In this document: piece by piece, positions 1 to 8,967 of the stretch
How positions within the stretch are numbered: position 1 is the first letter of the stretch
How the letters are laid out: each line of letters starts with the position of its first letter
Assembly: GCF_000166135.1 (NCBI RefSeq)
Contig: NC_014666.1
Location: 6,510,001 to 6,574,000, forward strand
Direction: 5' to 3'
DNA length: 64,000 bases
From: Pseudofrankia inefficax
GTDB lineage: Bacteria > Actinomycetota > Actinomycetes > Frankiales > Frankiaceae
The notes under the pieces: model-generated
What the model was told of the DNA's origin: nothing
Databases searched by the model: none
Seen by the model: the letters and a program-made list of their open reading frames with translations, nothing else
Translations under genes and position numbers: made by a program

Positions 1-2
1 AC

Positions 3-704
3 TGCGCGCCGGTCCCTGGTGGCTACCGGCTCACCGGCCACAAGGGCCTGGTCGTCGAGGCGCAGTCGGCCGAATGGCTGCTCGTGACGGCCGGGACGCC
101 CGACGGGCCGACGCAGTTCCTGCTACGGGCCGACACCCCCGGGGTGACCGTGGAGGTGCTGGCCGGCCTGGACCTCAGCCGCCGGCTGTGCCAGGTCCAC
201 TTCGACGACGTCGAGGTCACCGACTCCGCGCTGGTGGGCACACCCGGTGGCGCGGCGGCGGCCGTCGAGAGCCAGCTGCGGCTGGCCAGCGTGCTCAGCG
301 CCGCCGAGACCGTGGGCGCCATGCAGTACCTGTTCGACCTGACCGTGCAGTACTGCAAGGACCGGACCGCGTTCGGCCGGCCGATCGGCTCGTTCCAGGC
401 GGTCAAGCACCAGCTGGCCGACACCAGCCTGGCGCTGGAGATGAGCCACGCCGTGGCCACCGCGGCGGCGCGCGACTCCCAGCGGGAGACCGACGGCGCG
501 GCGCACGCGGCGAGCATGGCGAAGGCGTTCGTCGGCGACGCGGCGGTCGAGCTCGCGCACAAGTGCTGGCAGCACTTCGGCGGCATCTCCTACACCTGGG
601 AGCACGACTTCCACCTCTATCTCCGTCGGCTGACCACCGACCCGGCGCTGTACGGATCGCCGACGTGGCACCGGGAACGGCTCTGCCAGCTCGCCGGCCT
701 CTGA
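3..704 (+). CDS. Acyl-CoA dehydrogenase, C-terminal part (5' end outside window)
   Basis: The frame is open from the left edge and begins in the middle beta-domain of an acyl-CoA dehydrogenase (visible GGYRLTGHKGLVV, where substrate and FAD meet). It continues through the C-terminal helical bundle, with TAFGRPIGSFQAVKHQLAD and KCWQHFGGISYTWEHDFHLY typical of the family. It would be a FAD flavoprotein introducing an alpha-beta double bond into an acyl-CoA. An internal GTG at 84 is not the real start because homology runs upstream of it. A second acyl-CoA dehydrogenase follows after 42 nt. Paired genes of this kind often form heterocomplexes in actinobacteria (steroid FadE pairs); whether these two do is inference. 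Confidence 0.9.
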   Translation, partial: CAPVPGGYRLTGHKGLVVEAQSAEWLLVTAGTPDGPTQFLLRADTPGVTVEVLAGLDLSRRLCQVHFDDVEVTDSALVGTPGGAAAAVESQLRLASVLSAAETVGAMQYLFDLTVQYCKDRTAFGRPIGSFQAVKHQLADTSLALEMSHAVATAAARDSQRETDGAAHAASMAKAFVGDAAVELAHKCWQHFGGISYTWEHDFHLYLRRLTTDPALYGSPTWHRERLCQLAGL

Positions 705-746
705 TTCACAACAGGCTCTGAGGCCGAAGGGAAACGAGGAACCACG

Positions 747-2009
747 ATGACCGACACACCGGAGATCGCGCGCTACCGCGCGGCGGCGAGGCAGTGGCTC
801 GCCGCGAACCTCGAGGCACGCGACCCGAGCCAGCCCCACAACGTGCGCGGCGCCGGCGAGCTCAGCCCCGAGGAGTACCGGGCCGAGCGGGCCCTGCAGA
901 AGAAGCTCTACGAGGCCGGGTACGCGGGCATCAACTGGCCGAGCGAGTACGGCGGCCAGGGGCTGACCGACCAGCACGCCCGCGTCTTCGCCGAGGAGGC
1001 GGTCCAGTACCGCACGCCCGAGCTCGGCCACGCGGGCGGGACGACCTACGGGCCGTGCGGGCAGACCATCGTCCGGCACGGCTCACCCGAGTTCCTGACC
1101 AGGCACGTCCCCCGGATGCTGGCCGGCGACGAGCTGTTCGTCCAGCTGTTCTCCGAGCCGAGCGCCGGCTCCGACATGGCCGGCATCACCACCCGGGCGG
1201 TGCGCGAGGGCGACCGGTGGCTGATCACCGGGTCGAAGATCTGGACGAGCGGCGCCCACTACGCCGACTACGGGATGTGCCTGGCCCGCACCGACTGGGA
1301 CGCGCCCAAGCACCGCGGCCTCACCTGGTTCGCCGTCCCGCTGCGGGCCAAGGGCGTGGCCATCCACCCGATCCGCGAGATCACCGGCGACGCCGAGTTC
1401 TGCCAGGAGTTCCTCGACGAGGTCGAGGTCGGCGACGAGGACATCATCGGCGAGATCAACCAGGGCTGGACCGTCGCGCAGACGCTGCTGCTGGTCGAGC
1501 GGGGCGCCGGTCGCGACGACCCGCTGAACATGCCGGCGGCCCAGCCCGCCGTCATCGACCCGCAGTTGCTCAGCCTGACCCGGGCCGCCGGGCGGGCGCA
1601 GGACCCGGTCGCCCGCCAGACCGTCGCGCGGATCCACACGGCCGACTGGGCCAAGGCCATGCTCGGGCAGCGGATCACCGGACTGCTCCGATCGGGCGAG
1701 AAGCCCGCGGCCGGCGTCGCCTCGTACTGGAAGCTCGCGGCCGGCATCTACAACCCGGAACGGGCCCGCCTCGTCCTGGAGATCGGCCAGGGCCTCGGCC
1801 TCGTCTGGAAGGACGGCGACGAGGAGGGAAACCGCGCGGCCCTGGACTACCTGAACAGCCGGGTCTGGTCGATCGCCGGCGGCTCCAACGAGATGCAGCG
1901 CAACGCGATCAGCGAGCAGGTCCTCGGCATGCCCCGGGAGCCGAGCTTCGACAAGGGAAAGCCGTTCCGGGAGGTCGTGAACAACGCCCGCGAGTGGCTG
2001 AAGTCCTGA
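747..2009 (+). CDS. Acyl-CoA dehydrogenase, 420 aa
   Basis: Full-length FAD-dependent acyl-CoA dehydrogenase. The ATG at 747 has a purine-rich ribosome site (GGAAACGAGGA) just upstream. The N-terminal helical domain contains GINWPSEYGGQGL. The middle domain has the FAD/substrate motif LFSEPSAGSDMAG. The C-terminal bundle ends with SRVWSIAGGSNEMQRNAISEQVLGMPREP, where the residues after GGSNEMQR are typical of the family. It follows another acyl-CoA dehydrogenase on the same strand at 42 nt, so the two are probably co-transcribed and may assemble together. The substrate is not readable from sequence; the many CoA enzymes nearby suggest a bulky or branched acyl-CoA. Confidence 0.93.
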   Translation: MTDTPEIARYRAAARQWLAANLEARDPSQPHNVRGAGELSPEEYRAERALQKKLYEAGYAGINWPSEYGGQGLTDQHARVFAEEAVQYRTPELGHAGGTTYGPCGQTIVRHGSPEFLTRHVPRMLAGDELFVQLFSEPSAGSDMAGITTRAVREGDRWLITGSKIWTSGAHYADYGMCLARTDWDAPKHRGLTWFAVPLRAKGVAIHPIREITGDAEFCQEFLDEVEVGDEDIIGEINQGWTVAQTLLLVERGAGRDDPLNMPAAQPAVIDPQLLSLTRAAGRAQDPVARQTVARIHTADWAKAMLGQRITGLLRSGEKPAAGVASYWKLAAGIYNPERARLVLEIGQGLGLVWKDGDEEGNRAALDYLNSRVWSIAGGSNEMQRNAISEQVLGMPREPSFDKGKPFREVVNNAREWLKS

Positions 2010-2023
2010 CCGGGTAGCCAACG

Positions 2024-2042
2024 CGCCGCCATTTTCGCGGCG
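2024..2042. terminator. Small hairpin after acyl-CoA dehydrogenase gene
   Basis: CGCCGC and GCGGCG arms (6 bp) enclose a 7-nt loop containing TTTT, 15 nt after the stop of the preceding gene. It is a weak candidate terminator; there is no U-tract after it. Confidence 0.35.
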
Positions 2043-2182
2043 ACACCACGAATTGAGGCGCGAAGCCGCCTCGACCGTTTGCGCGCCCTGCTGCCGGCGG
2101 GGTGCTCGTAAGCGCGCCTTATTGCTGACCGAAGTGCGGGCCACGACACCCCCGGCGGGGTGGCGTCCGACGCCCGACATAG

Positions 2183-2197
2183 TTAGACTCAGTCCAA
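2183..2197. promoter_or_regulatory. Near-palindrome upstream of amidohydrolase
   Basis: TTAGACTCAGTCCAA is a near-perfect dyad (TTrGACT-n-AGTCyAA) 36 nt before the TTG start at 2233, in the most AT-rich stretch of a 223-nt spacer. Its size and place fit an operator for a dimeric regulator. It does not match the ACCGnnCGGT motif found at 31-46 kb. Confidence 0.35.
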
Positions 2198-2232
2198 ATA
2201 CACGGTATCCGTGAACTACCTAGGAGGGCCCG

Positions 2233-3522
2233 TTGACCGACACGCCTCAGCTCGGATCACGCGGTATTTACGTGGCGGATGTCGAGCAGAGCCTCCCGTA
2301 CGGCATTTTCGATGCCGACCATCACCTGTACGCCCCGGCGGACGCGGTGACGCGATACCTGGCTCCCGAGATGGTTGAACGGGCCTGGCTGCCGGGCGAG
2401 CCGCGCATGCTGACCGAGGAAGAGCACGACGAGGACGTCGACCACGAGCGCCGGACGCTCGGTGTGCACTCCGCGCCCGAGGGCGGCTTCGGCGGTGTCG
2501 ACCTCTCCCAGGTTTCCGGGATGGACGGGAACATCCCGATCCCGGGCGCGATGCTCAACAAGCTCAACCCGATGAAGGACCTCGACCAGCTCAGCCGCGA
2601 GCAGCTCATCGAGCGGTACAACGCCATGCGGCCGGCCTTCGAGAAGAAGGACCCGCGGCTGGCCCTCATGGACCTGCAGAACGTCGAGCTCGCCGTCCTG
2701 CACACGGTCGGTACCGGCTGGGAGAGCGCCTTCGGCCGGGGCGACATCGAAGCCGGCTACGCCGTGAACCGGGCCTACAACGACTGGCTCTTCGAGGACT
2801 GGGGCTTCGCCCACGAGAACCGCATCCTGGTTCCGGTGCCGATCCCGCTGCTGGACGTCGACTATGCGGTCGCCGAGCTCAAGCGGTCGCTGGAGCGCGG
2901 CGCGAAGTTCGTCGACCTGCAGCCCGGCCCGGCCTGGAACGGCCGGTCGCCGTTCGACCCGTACTTCGACCCGTTCTGGAATCTCGTCAACGAGTCCAAC
3001 ACCCGGGTCGCCGTCCACCTCGGCGGGACCTACGCGCGCCACGGCGCCGAGTGGGGCGAGAAGGCCGACGCCCGCTACGTGGAGTTCAACGGGTTCCAGT
3101 GGGTGTCCTACTGGGGTGACCGTCCGATGATGGACACCCTGACCTCGATGTTCTACCACGGCATGTTCGGCCGCTTTCCCAACATCAAGGTGCTCATCGC
3201 CGAGTTCGGAACGGTCTGGCTGCCGTATCTGCTCCGCAAGCTGGACCACGCGATGCTGCTCGGCCGCAAGCCCAAGTGGGGCACGCTGCCGGGCCGGCCG
3301 TCCAGCGTCTTCAAGGAGCGGTGCGTCATCGCCCCGTTCCCGGAGGAGGACATCAACCGCGGTATCGACACCGTCGGCGCCGACTGCCTCGTCTTCGGGT
3401 CGGACTTCCCGCACTCCGAGGGCGTTCCGGACCCGATGCAGTACGTCGCGCTGCTCAAGGATCTGGACGACGCGACGATCCGCAAGATCATGCGGGACAA
3501 CCTCGTCCGCTTCATGGGCTGA
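2233..3522 (+). CDS. Amidohydrolase-related (COG2159-type) metal-dependent hydrolase, 429 aa
   Basis: TIM-barrel hydrolase of the amidohydrolase 2 group, whose members hydrolyse or decarboxylate ring or acyl compounds using a divalent metal. The N-terminal metal motif is FDADHHLYAP, a later strand carries VAVHLGG, and the C-terminal metal Asp lies in VFGSDFPHSEG. The start is TTG at 2233, chosen because TAGGAGGG lies 5 nt upstream and the next in-frame start would lose the domain. A second, more distant paralogue lies at 45840-47087. A hairpin and a CoA-transferase gene follow. The substrate is unknown; in similar actinobacterial catabolic clusters such genes accompany CoA-thioester degradation. 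Confidence 0.85.
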   Translation: MTDTPQLGSRGIYVADVEQSLPYGIFDADHHLYAPADAVTRYLAPEMVERAWLPGEPRMLTEEEHDEDVDHERRTLGVHSAPEGGFGGVDLSQVSGMDGNIPIPGAMLNKLNPMKDLDQLSREQLIERYNAMRPAFEKKDPRLALMDLQNVELAVLHTVGTGWESAFGRGDIEAGYAVNRAYNDWLFEDWGFAHENRILVPVPIPLLDVDYAVAELKRSLERGAKFVDLQPGPAWNGRSPFDPYFDPFWNLVNESNTRVAVHLGGTYARHGAEWGEKADARYVEFNGFQWVSYWGDRPMMDTLTSMFYHGMFGRFPNIKVLIAEFGTVWLPYLLRKLDHAMLLGRKPKWGTLPGRPSSVFKERCVIAPFPEEDINRGIDTVGADCLVFGSDFPHSEGVPDPMQYVALLKDLDDATIRKIMRDNLVRFMG

Positions 3523-3545
3523 CCGACCAGCGCCGCACCGTGCCT

Positions 3546-3569
3546 CCACCGCCGTAACCCGGGCGGTGG
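3546..3569. terminator. Hairpin after amidohydrolase
   Basis: CCACCGCC and GGCGGTGG arms (8 bp) with an 8-nt loop lie 24 nt after the stop codon and before the next gene's ribosome site. It is a candidate terminator or processing hairpin without a U-tract. Confidence 0.45.
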
Positions 3570-3631
3570 GGGCGCGGTCGTTATGGTCCGGACAGCGATC
3601 CGTCCTGCCCACGGTCTGCGAGGAGAAAGCC

Positions 3632-4756
3632 ATGCCCGACCCGAAGCTGCCCTTGACCGGCGTCACGGTACTGGACCTCACGCGGCTGCCGCCCGGGGCG
3701 TTCTGCACCGTGCTGCTCGCCGACTTAGGCGCGGACGTGATCCGGGTCGAATCGCCCAAGGGGCGGATGTTCGACGGCCCGATCGGGCTGAACCGCGGCA
3801 AACGCTCGGTCGCGGTCGATCTGCGTCATCCACGCGGACTTGAGGTGCTCCGACTCCTGGCCGCGCACGCCGATGTTCTGGTGGAGAACGAGCGGCCCGG
3901 CGCCCTGGACGAGCGGGGTTTTGGCTACTCCCACGCCTCGAAGGAACTGCCGAAACTCATCTGGTGCTCTATTTCCGGCTACGGCCAGGATGGCCCGTAC
4001 GCGCAGTGGTCTGGGCACGATCTGTCGTTCGCGGCCCATTCTGGCCTGCTGACCGGCCTGAGCCCGGAGCTGCCCTGGCACCCGCAGCTGATCCTGCCGA
4101 TTCCGATCGGGGCCCTGATGGCCGGCGTCGGAATCCTCGCGGCGCTGCGGGAGCGGGACCAGACCGGTGCGGGGTGCCAGCTCGACATCAGCCTCTCTGA
4201 GTCCGCGACCTGGCTGCTCTCCTCGGCGGATGGAACGTTCGACCGCGGCGGGCGGGGCGTCCCGATCGGCCCGGACCGGCGCCTGTATGCCTGTGCGGGT
4301 GGGACCTGGGTCGCGGTGACGGCCGCCGAGCCCCGCACCTGGGGGGCGCTCTGCGACGGGCTCGGCCTGCCGGACCTGAAGGGCTCGCTGCACCGGTGGG
4401 ACGACCCGGACGGCGTGACGCGGCGGCTCGCGGCTGTCTTCCTGACCCGCCCGGCCGAGGACTGGGTCGCCGAGCTCGGGCCGCAGGGCGCCAGCGTGGT
4501 GCGGGTGAACCGGGGGCCGGACCTGACCAGCGACCCGCACGCGACCGCGCGCGGAGTGCTCCAGCAGGTCGGGGACCTGCTGGTCCCGCGCACCCCGATC
4601 AGGATCCGCGACGAGGACGGCCCACGGCCCCCCGCGGAGACCTACCCGCCGCCCCCGGCCGGCGCGCACACCCGCGCGGTGCTGGAAGAGGCCGGACTGG
4701 CCCCGGCCCTCATCGACGAGCTGGAGGAGTCCGGCGCCGTCGGGCCGGACAGCTGA
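3632..4756 (+). CDS. Family III CoA-transferase-like protein (CaiB/BaiF), apparently lacking the catalytic Asp
   Basis: Family III CoA-transferases move CoA between acyl groups, or in the racemase branch epimerise 2-methylacyl-CoAs, using an active-site Asp. This 374-aa protein has the N-terminal fold signature (LTGVTVLDLTRLPPG, LLADLGADVIRVESPKG) and the later ILAALRERDQTGAG segment. The ATG at 3632 is chosen because AGGAGA sits 6 nt upstream; the longer frame from 3566 has no ribosome site. Around residues 152-164 the sequence is LILPIPIGALMAG, with no Asp where family members have D four residues or so before the conserved Gly. It may therefore be inactive, act as a partner subunit, or use another mechanism. 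It is convergent with another CoA-transferase gene. Confidence 0.85.
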   Translation: MPDPKLPLTGVTVLDLTRLPPGAFCTVLLADLGADVIRVESPKGRMFDGPIGLNRGKRSVAVDLRHPRGLEVLRLLAAHADVLVENERPGALDERGFGYSHASKELPKLIWCSISGYGQDGPYAQWSGHDLSFAAHSGLLTGLSPELPWHPQLILPIPIGALMAGVGILAALRERDQTGAGCQLDISLSESATWLLSSADGTFDRGGRGVPIGPDRRLYACAGGTWVAVTAAEPRTWGALCDGLGLPDLKGSLHRWDDPDGVTRRLAAVFLTRPAEDWVAELGPQGASVVRVNRGPDLTSDPHATARGVLQQVGDLLVPRTPIRIRDEDGPRPPAETYPPPPAGAHTRAVLEEAGLAPALIDELEESGAVGPDS

Positions 4757-4758
4757 CA

Positions 4759-4833
4759 TGATCGCCGTTTGCGCCCTCTGGTGGTTGCGATCGAGCCCCG
4801 ATTACAACCACCAGAGGGCCGAAACGACGATCA
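4759..4833. repeat. 75-bp inverted-repeat element, copy A
   Basis: This element begins TGATCGCCGTTT and ends with the reverse complement pattern (GAAACGACGATCA). Near-complementary arms of about 28 nt (GCCCTCTGGTGGTTG paired with CAACCACCAGAGGGC) surround a ~20-nt centre. It lies between two convergent stop codons (4756 and 4880). Related copies are at 14023, 15766, 22463, 51234 and 60585. It could form a strong hairpin and serve as a bidirectional terminator. Confidence 0.9.
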
Positions 4834-4879
4834 CTCGGGCCGAGCCGGGCTGAGCCGGGCCGGCGTCGGCGTCGGCGGG

Positions 4880-7297
4880 CTAGGTCAGGCGCTGGAGCTG
4901 GGGAAGGGCGTCGGGTAGGCAGATGACGTTCTCGCTGGCCAGCGTCTTCATCTCGGGCTCGGTTACGCCCAGCTCGGCCAGGATCTCGACGGCCTGCGAG
5001 CCGACCGCGCCGGGGCTCGCCCCGACCCGCGGCGGTGTCTCCGAGAGCCACCGCCCGATGCCAGGCCGCGCGACGTCCTCGCCGTCCAGGCCGCGTTCGA
5101 AGTAGACGACGCCCCGCCGGTGCAGGTAGGCGACCGCGTCGTCGATGGGGACGAGGATCTGCACGGCGATGCCGGCCTCCGTCAACAGGGCCACCCAGTG
5201 GTCGGCCGGCTCGTCGGCGAACCGGGAGGCCAGCATCTCGGCCAGGACTCCGCCCGGGTTCCGCCAGCTGTAGTCCGACTGGCTGCCTTCCAGGCCCGTC
5301 GCGCGCAGCAGCGCGACCAGCTCCTCCCGGCGCGCCGCGAGGAAGATCCACCGATCCTTGGTGGCGTAGAAGCGGTACAGCGCGTGGGCGCCGTACTCGT
5401 TGCGCAGCCGGTCGGGACCGCCGTCCCTCACATCACCATCCCTCACCTCACCGTCCCGCAGGTCACGGTCGGTCACCTGCGCCTCGGCCGTGAGGTAGGC
5501 GGCCTGGTGCAGCGTCGAGCCCTGGGCGAGCGAGGCGCCGACCTTCTGGCCGCCACCGCCGCGCAGCCGCGCGAACAGGCCGACGGCCACCGCGTAGGCG
5601 CCGAGGATCCCGGTGTCGGCGTCGTTGATCGGCGTCGGCTGATAGAGCGTCCAGCCGAAGCGTGAGCCGTAACGCCAGCTCATCCCGGTCGCCGCGTTGC
5701 ACTGGTTCTCGTAGCCGCGGCGGTGCGCCCACGGGCCGGTGAGGCCGTAGGCGGTGATGGAGCAGTAGACGAGCCCCGGGTTCAGCCGGCTGGCGCGGTC
5801 GTAGTCGATGCCGTACCTGGCCTGCGACTTCGGCGTGAAATTGGTGACGAGGACGTCGGCGGCCCGGATCAGGTCGCCCGCGAGCCGCCCGCCCGCCTCG
5901 CTCTTCGCGTCCAGCAGGATGGTGCGCTTCCCCCGGTGCAGCTGGCCGACGATCCCGTCGGTGACCGCGGGAACCGTGTTGCCGACCTTGATGACGTCGG
6001 CGCCGAAGTCGGCCAGCAGCCGGGCCGCGGTCGGGCCGGCCACGGCCTGGCTGACGTCGATGGCCTGGTAGCCCTCCAGGGGTAGGTCGATCGCGCCCAC
6101 GGCCGGCCCGCCCAAAGGCGTGGGCCCGGCGGGGATGGCGCCGAGCTCGGCGAGGATCGCGGCGCGGTCCTGATCGGGCAGGTGCCGCGGCCGGGGTGCC
6201 GGGACCGCGGCCAGGTCGAAGCCGCGCCCCGGCAGGACGATCGGGCCGGCCAGCGGGTCATCGAGCGTCACGACGGCGCCGGACTCGGCCGCGTGCTCGG
6301 TGGCGACCCACTGCGCCGGAGTACGGACCATGGAGACCGGCATCTCCGCCTTGGCCGCGACCTCGTCCCACCAGGTCGCCGGGTGGCTACGGACCAGCTC
6401 GGTGAACATCGCCATGGCGGTGTCCCGCTTCGCCCGCGAGAACGTCCGGGCCGCGACGTCGATCAGCCCGAGGCGCTCCCACTCCGGCGCGACACCTGCG
6501 GCCACGAGCAGCGGGATGACGAACTTCGAGTAGGGCGACAGGTCGATCATCCCGCCGTCGGCGCAGGTGTAGGTCAGGTCGCGCAGCATGTGGTTGTCGC
6601 CCATGAGCGGGTTCTCGTAGACCCGCATGCCGAGCATCGTGCTGTAGGCCTCGGCGTAGGCCTCCGCGAGCGGGACCTCGACCCGCTGCCCGCGCCCGGT
6701 GCGCTCGCGGGCGATCAGCGCCATGACGACGGACACCGCCCCCATCAGGCCGCCGAAGTTCGACGCCGTGGTGATCGGGGTGAACAGCGGGGCCGCGGGG
6801 TCCTGGACCGTCGCCTTGTTGCGGCCGGACGGGTCCCAGTGCTCCCTGAGCGGCCGGTACCCGGCGACGGCCGTCTGGATCACGCCTTCCCAGCCGGCCA
6901 GGCCGGCCTTCTCGTCGTCGGACGCGAAGCCGGGCAGCGAGCAGTAGACCAGCCGCTCGTTGAGGTCCCGCGCCGCCGCCGGGCCGAGGCCGAGCCGGTC
7001 CATCACGCCCGGCCGGAAGTTCTCGACCACGACGTCGGCACGCGCCACGAGGTCCCGGGCGGTGGCCCGGTCGGCCGCACCACGCAGGTCCAGCGTGATC
7101 CGCCGCTTGCTCCGGTTGAAGAACGCGTCGGTCGGCCCGGGCGAGCCGGCGGAGCGCGGGGAGTCGACGTGCACGACGTCGGCCCCCGCCTCGGCCAGCA
7201 GCAGCGCCGCCAGCGGCCCCGCGATCTGGTGGCCGAAGTCCACCACCCGGACCCCGGCCAGGCCCGCGCCGGGCTGGCCGGGGCTAGTTGACGGCAC
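4880..7297 (-). CDS. Double-domain family III CoA-transferase, about 805 aa
   Basis: Two complete CaiB/BaiF domains lie in one chain. The first starts at GVRVVDFGHQIAGPLAALLL and the second at EGYQAIDVSQAVAGP, after roughly 390 residues. The GTG at 7297 is chosen because it overlaps the end of the upstream ligase gene by 14 nt; extension to 7375 would run far into that gene. The C-terminal half keeps the expected catalytic Asp (PINDADTGIL). The aligned position in the N-terminal half (ITTASNFGGLMG) is Ser, so only one active site is likely. Normal family members are interlocked dimers, so this is probably a single-chain pseudodimer. A low-complexity RDG-rich insert (DLRDGEVRDGDVRDG) lies in the second half. 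It is likely co-transcribed with the ligase. Confidence 0.88.
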   Translation of the reverse strand: MPSTSPGQPGAGLAGVRVVDFGHQIAGPLAALLLAEAGADVVHVDSPRSAGSPGPTDAFFNRSKRRITLDLRGAADRATARDLVARADVVVENFRPGVMDRLGLGPAAARDLNERLVYCSLPGFASDDEKAGLAGWEGVIQTAVAGYRPLREHWDPSGRNKATVQDPAAPLFTPITTASNFGGLMGAVSVVMALIARERTGRGQRVEVPLAEAYAEAYSTMLGMRVYENPLMGDNHMLRDLTYTCADGGMIDLSPYSKFVIPLLVAAGVAPEWERLGLIDVAARTFSRAKRDTAMAMFTELVRSHPATWWDEVAAKAEMPVSMVRTPAQWVATEHAAESGAVVTLDDPLAGPIVLPGRGFDLAAVPAPRPRHLPDQDRAAILAELGAIPAGPTPLGGPAVGAIDLPLEGYQAIDVSQAVAGPTAARLLADFGADVIKVGNTVPAVTDGIVGQLHRGKRTILLDAKSEAGGRLAGDLIRAADVLVTNFTPKSQARYGIDYDRASRLNPGLVYCSITAYGLTGPWAHRRGYENQCNAATGMSWRYGSRFGWTLYQPTPINDADTGILGAYAVAVGLFARLRGGGGQKVGASLAQGSTLHQAAYLTAEAQVTDRDLRDGEVRDGDVRDGGPDRLRNEYGAHALYRFYATKDRWIFLAARREELVALLRATGLEGSQSDYSWRNPGGVLAEMLASRFADEPADHWVALLTEAGIAVQILVPIDDAVAYLHRRGVVYFERGLDGEDVARPGIGRWLSETPPRVGASPGAVGSQAVEILAELGVTEPEMKTLASENVICLPDALPQLQRLT

Positions 7298-8831
7298 GGT
7301 CGCGGCCCTCCCAGTAGGGGGCGCGCAGCTTGAACTTCTGCAGCTTCCCGGTAGCGGTCCGCTCCAGCGCGTCACGCAGCTCGACGGACGTGGGGCACTT
7401 GTAGTGCGCCATCCGGTCCCGGCAGAAGGCGATCAGCTCGGCCGGCTCGACCCGCTCCCCCGGCCGCAGCACGACGAGGGCCTTCACGGTCTCGCCCCAC
7501 TTCGGGTCGGGCACCCCGATCACGGCGGCCTCGGCCACCGACTTGTGCAGGTACAGGCAGTCCTCGACCTCGATCGACGACACGTTCTCGCCGCCGGTGA
7601 TGATCACGTCCTTCTTCCGGTCCGTGATCGCCAGCGTCGCGCCGTCGAGGGTCCCGCCGTCGCCGGTGTGGAACCAGCCGTCCTCGATCGCGAGAGCGGT
7701 CTGCTCCGGCTGCTCCCAGTACCCGTCGAAGACGTGGTTCGAGCGAGCCATCACCTCGCCGGAGGGGTCGAGCCGCAGCCGCACACCCAGCGCCGGGACG
7801 CCGGCCTGCGCCAGCAGCCGCGACCGCTCGTCGACGGCCAGGCCGTCCCACTCGGCCCGGGACCGGTTGATCGTCAGCAGCGGCGCGGCCTCGGTGAGGC
7901 CGTAGATCTGGATGAACTCCCAGCCCAGCAGCTCCTCGACGCGCGCGACGACGGCGCTGGGCGGCGGCGCGCCGGCGACGACTATCCGGACGGTGTCGCG
8001 CCCCGGGACCGGCTGGCCGGCCTCCAGCCGCGCCGCGGCGGCGTCGAGGATCGAGGCGACGACCGCGGGGGCGCCGCACAGCAGCGTCACGCCCTCCCGC
8101 TCGACCCGGGACAGGATGTCCTCGCCGTCGATCTTGCGGATCGCGACGTGGGTGCCGCCCATGCCGGTCACCGCGAAGGGCATCCCCCAGCCGTTGACGT
8201 GGAACATCGGCAGCGTGTGCAGGATGACGTCCCGGTCGGTCACCGTGGTGTGCCAGCCGAACGAGACCGCGTTGAGCCAGTTGTTGCGGTGGGTGAGCCG
8301 CACGCCCTTGGGGCGCGCGGTCGTCCCGGACGTGTAGTTGATCGTGCAGACCGCGTCCTCGTCGGGCTCCCAGGCCACCGGCGTCGCGCCGGGCGCAGCC
8401 TCGGCGAACAGCTCGGCGTCGGCCACGCCGTCCAGGACGATCCGCTCCTTCGCCTTCACCCCGGACAGCACGTCGTCCAGCTCCGGGTCGACGAGCAGCA
8501 CCGACGCGCCCGAGTGCTCCACGATGTAGGAGACCTCAGCCGCGGTCAGCCGGTAGTTGATCGGCACCAGGACCCGGCCGTACCCGCTCACCCCGTAGAA
8601 GCTGATCAGGAAGCGGGCGCAGTTCGGCGACACGATCGCGACGCGCTCGCCGGCGGGGACTCCCAGCCGGTCCAGCGCCAGCGCCATCCCGCGGGCCCGC
8701 GCCGCCACCTCTCGATAGGTGAGCCGCCCGAACGAGCCGGGCCGGCCCGGCTCGTCGACCACCGCGAGGCGCTCCGGGTACACCGCCTCGGCCCGATCCA
8801 GAAAGTCCGCGACCGTCAGGGCAACCTTCAT
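7284..8831 (-). CDS. AMP-forming acyl-CoA ligase, 515 aa
   Basis: ANL-superfamily ligase that activates a carboxylic acid with ATP and CoA. The P-loop motif YTSGTTARPKGV, the A5 motif IYGLTEAAP, the A7/A8 region GWFHTGDGGTL and the C-terminal lysine region RTATGKLQKFKLR are all present at family-typical spacing. The ATG at 8831 has an excellent AGGAGGG site. Its end overlaps the double CoA-transferase gene by 14 nt, so the two are translationally linked and probably handle the same acid and CoA ester. It is divergent from an enoyl-CoA hydratase gene. The substrate class (fatty, aryl or cyclic acid) cannot be read from sequence. Confidence 0.92.
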   Translation of the reverse strand: MKVALTVADFLDRAEAVYPERLAVVDEPGRPGSFGRLTYREVAARARGMALALDRLGVPAGERVAIVSPNCARFLISFYGVSGYGRVLVPINYRLTAAEVSYIVEHSGASVLLVDPELDDVLSGVKAKERIVLDGVADAELFAEAAPGATPVAWEPDEDAVCTINYTSGTTARPKGVRLTHRNNWLNAVSFGWHTTVTDRDVILHTLPMFHVNGWGMPFAVTGMGGTHVAIRKIDGEDILSRVEREGVTLLCGAPAVVASILDAAAARLEAGQPVPGRDTVRIVVAGAPPPSAVVARVEELLGWEFIQIYGLTEAAPLLTINRSRAEWDGLAVDERSRLLAQAGVPALGVRLRLDPSGEVMARSNHVFDGYWEQPEQTALAIEDGWFHTGDGGTLDGATLAITDRKKDVIITGGENVSSIEVEDCLYLHKSVAEAAVIGVPDPKWGETVKALVVLRPGERVEPAELIAFCRDRMAHYKCPTSVELRDALERTATGKLQKFKLRAPYWEGRDRAVN

Positions 8832-8854
8832 CAGCCAGTCCCTCCTTTGACCGG

Positions 8855-8877
8855 GTTGAAACTAGCGGTTCTTCAAC
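8855..8877. promoter_or_regulatory. Inverted repeat between divergent ligase and enoyl-CoA hydratase genes
   Basis: GTTGAA and TTCAAC arms flank an 11-nt centre in a locally AT-rich part of the 136-nt divergent spacer, 24 nt from the ligase start. The position fits an operator controlling the ligase and perhaps the divergent gene. No regulator gene is adjacent, so the partner is unknown. Confidence 0.35.
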
Positions 8878-8967
8878 TTAGTGTAAATATGGGCGGCAAC
8901 GGTCCAGGCTGGGCGGGCACAGGCCCCGGCCAGGACGGGTTCCAGTGGGCAGGGTGGAAAGGCGCTG

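Noticed and set aside
2183-2197. Member of the ACCGnnCGGT regulon
   Set aside because: The core TTAGACTCAGTCCAA does not contain ACCG or CGGT at the required spacing.
4759-4833. tRNA or riboswitch at the 75-bp elements
   Set aside because: The elements fold as simple hairpins, have no cloverleaf or conserved aptamer core, and lie downstream of stop codons, not in leaders.
4880-7297. Two separate CoA-transferase genes fused by a sequencing error
   Set aside because: The two halves are joined by an open, normal-composition linker with no frameshift or internal stop and no start site before the second half.
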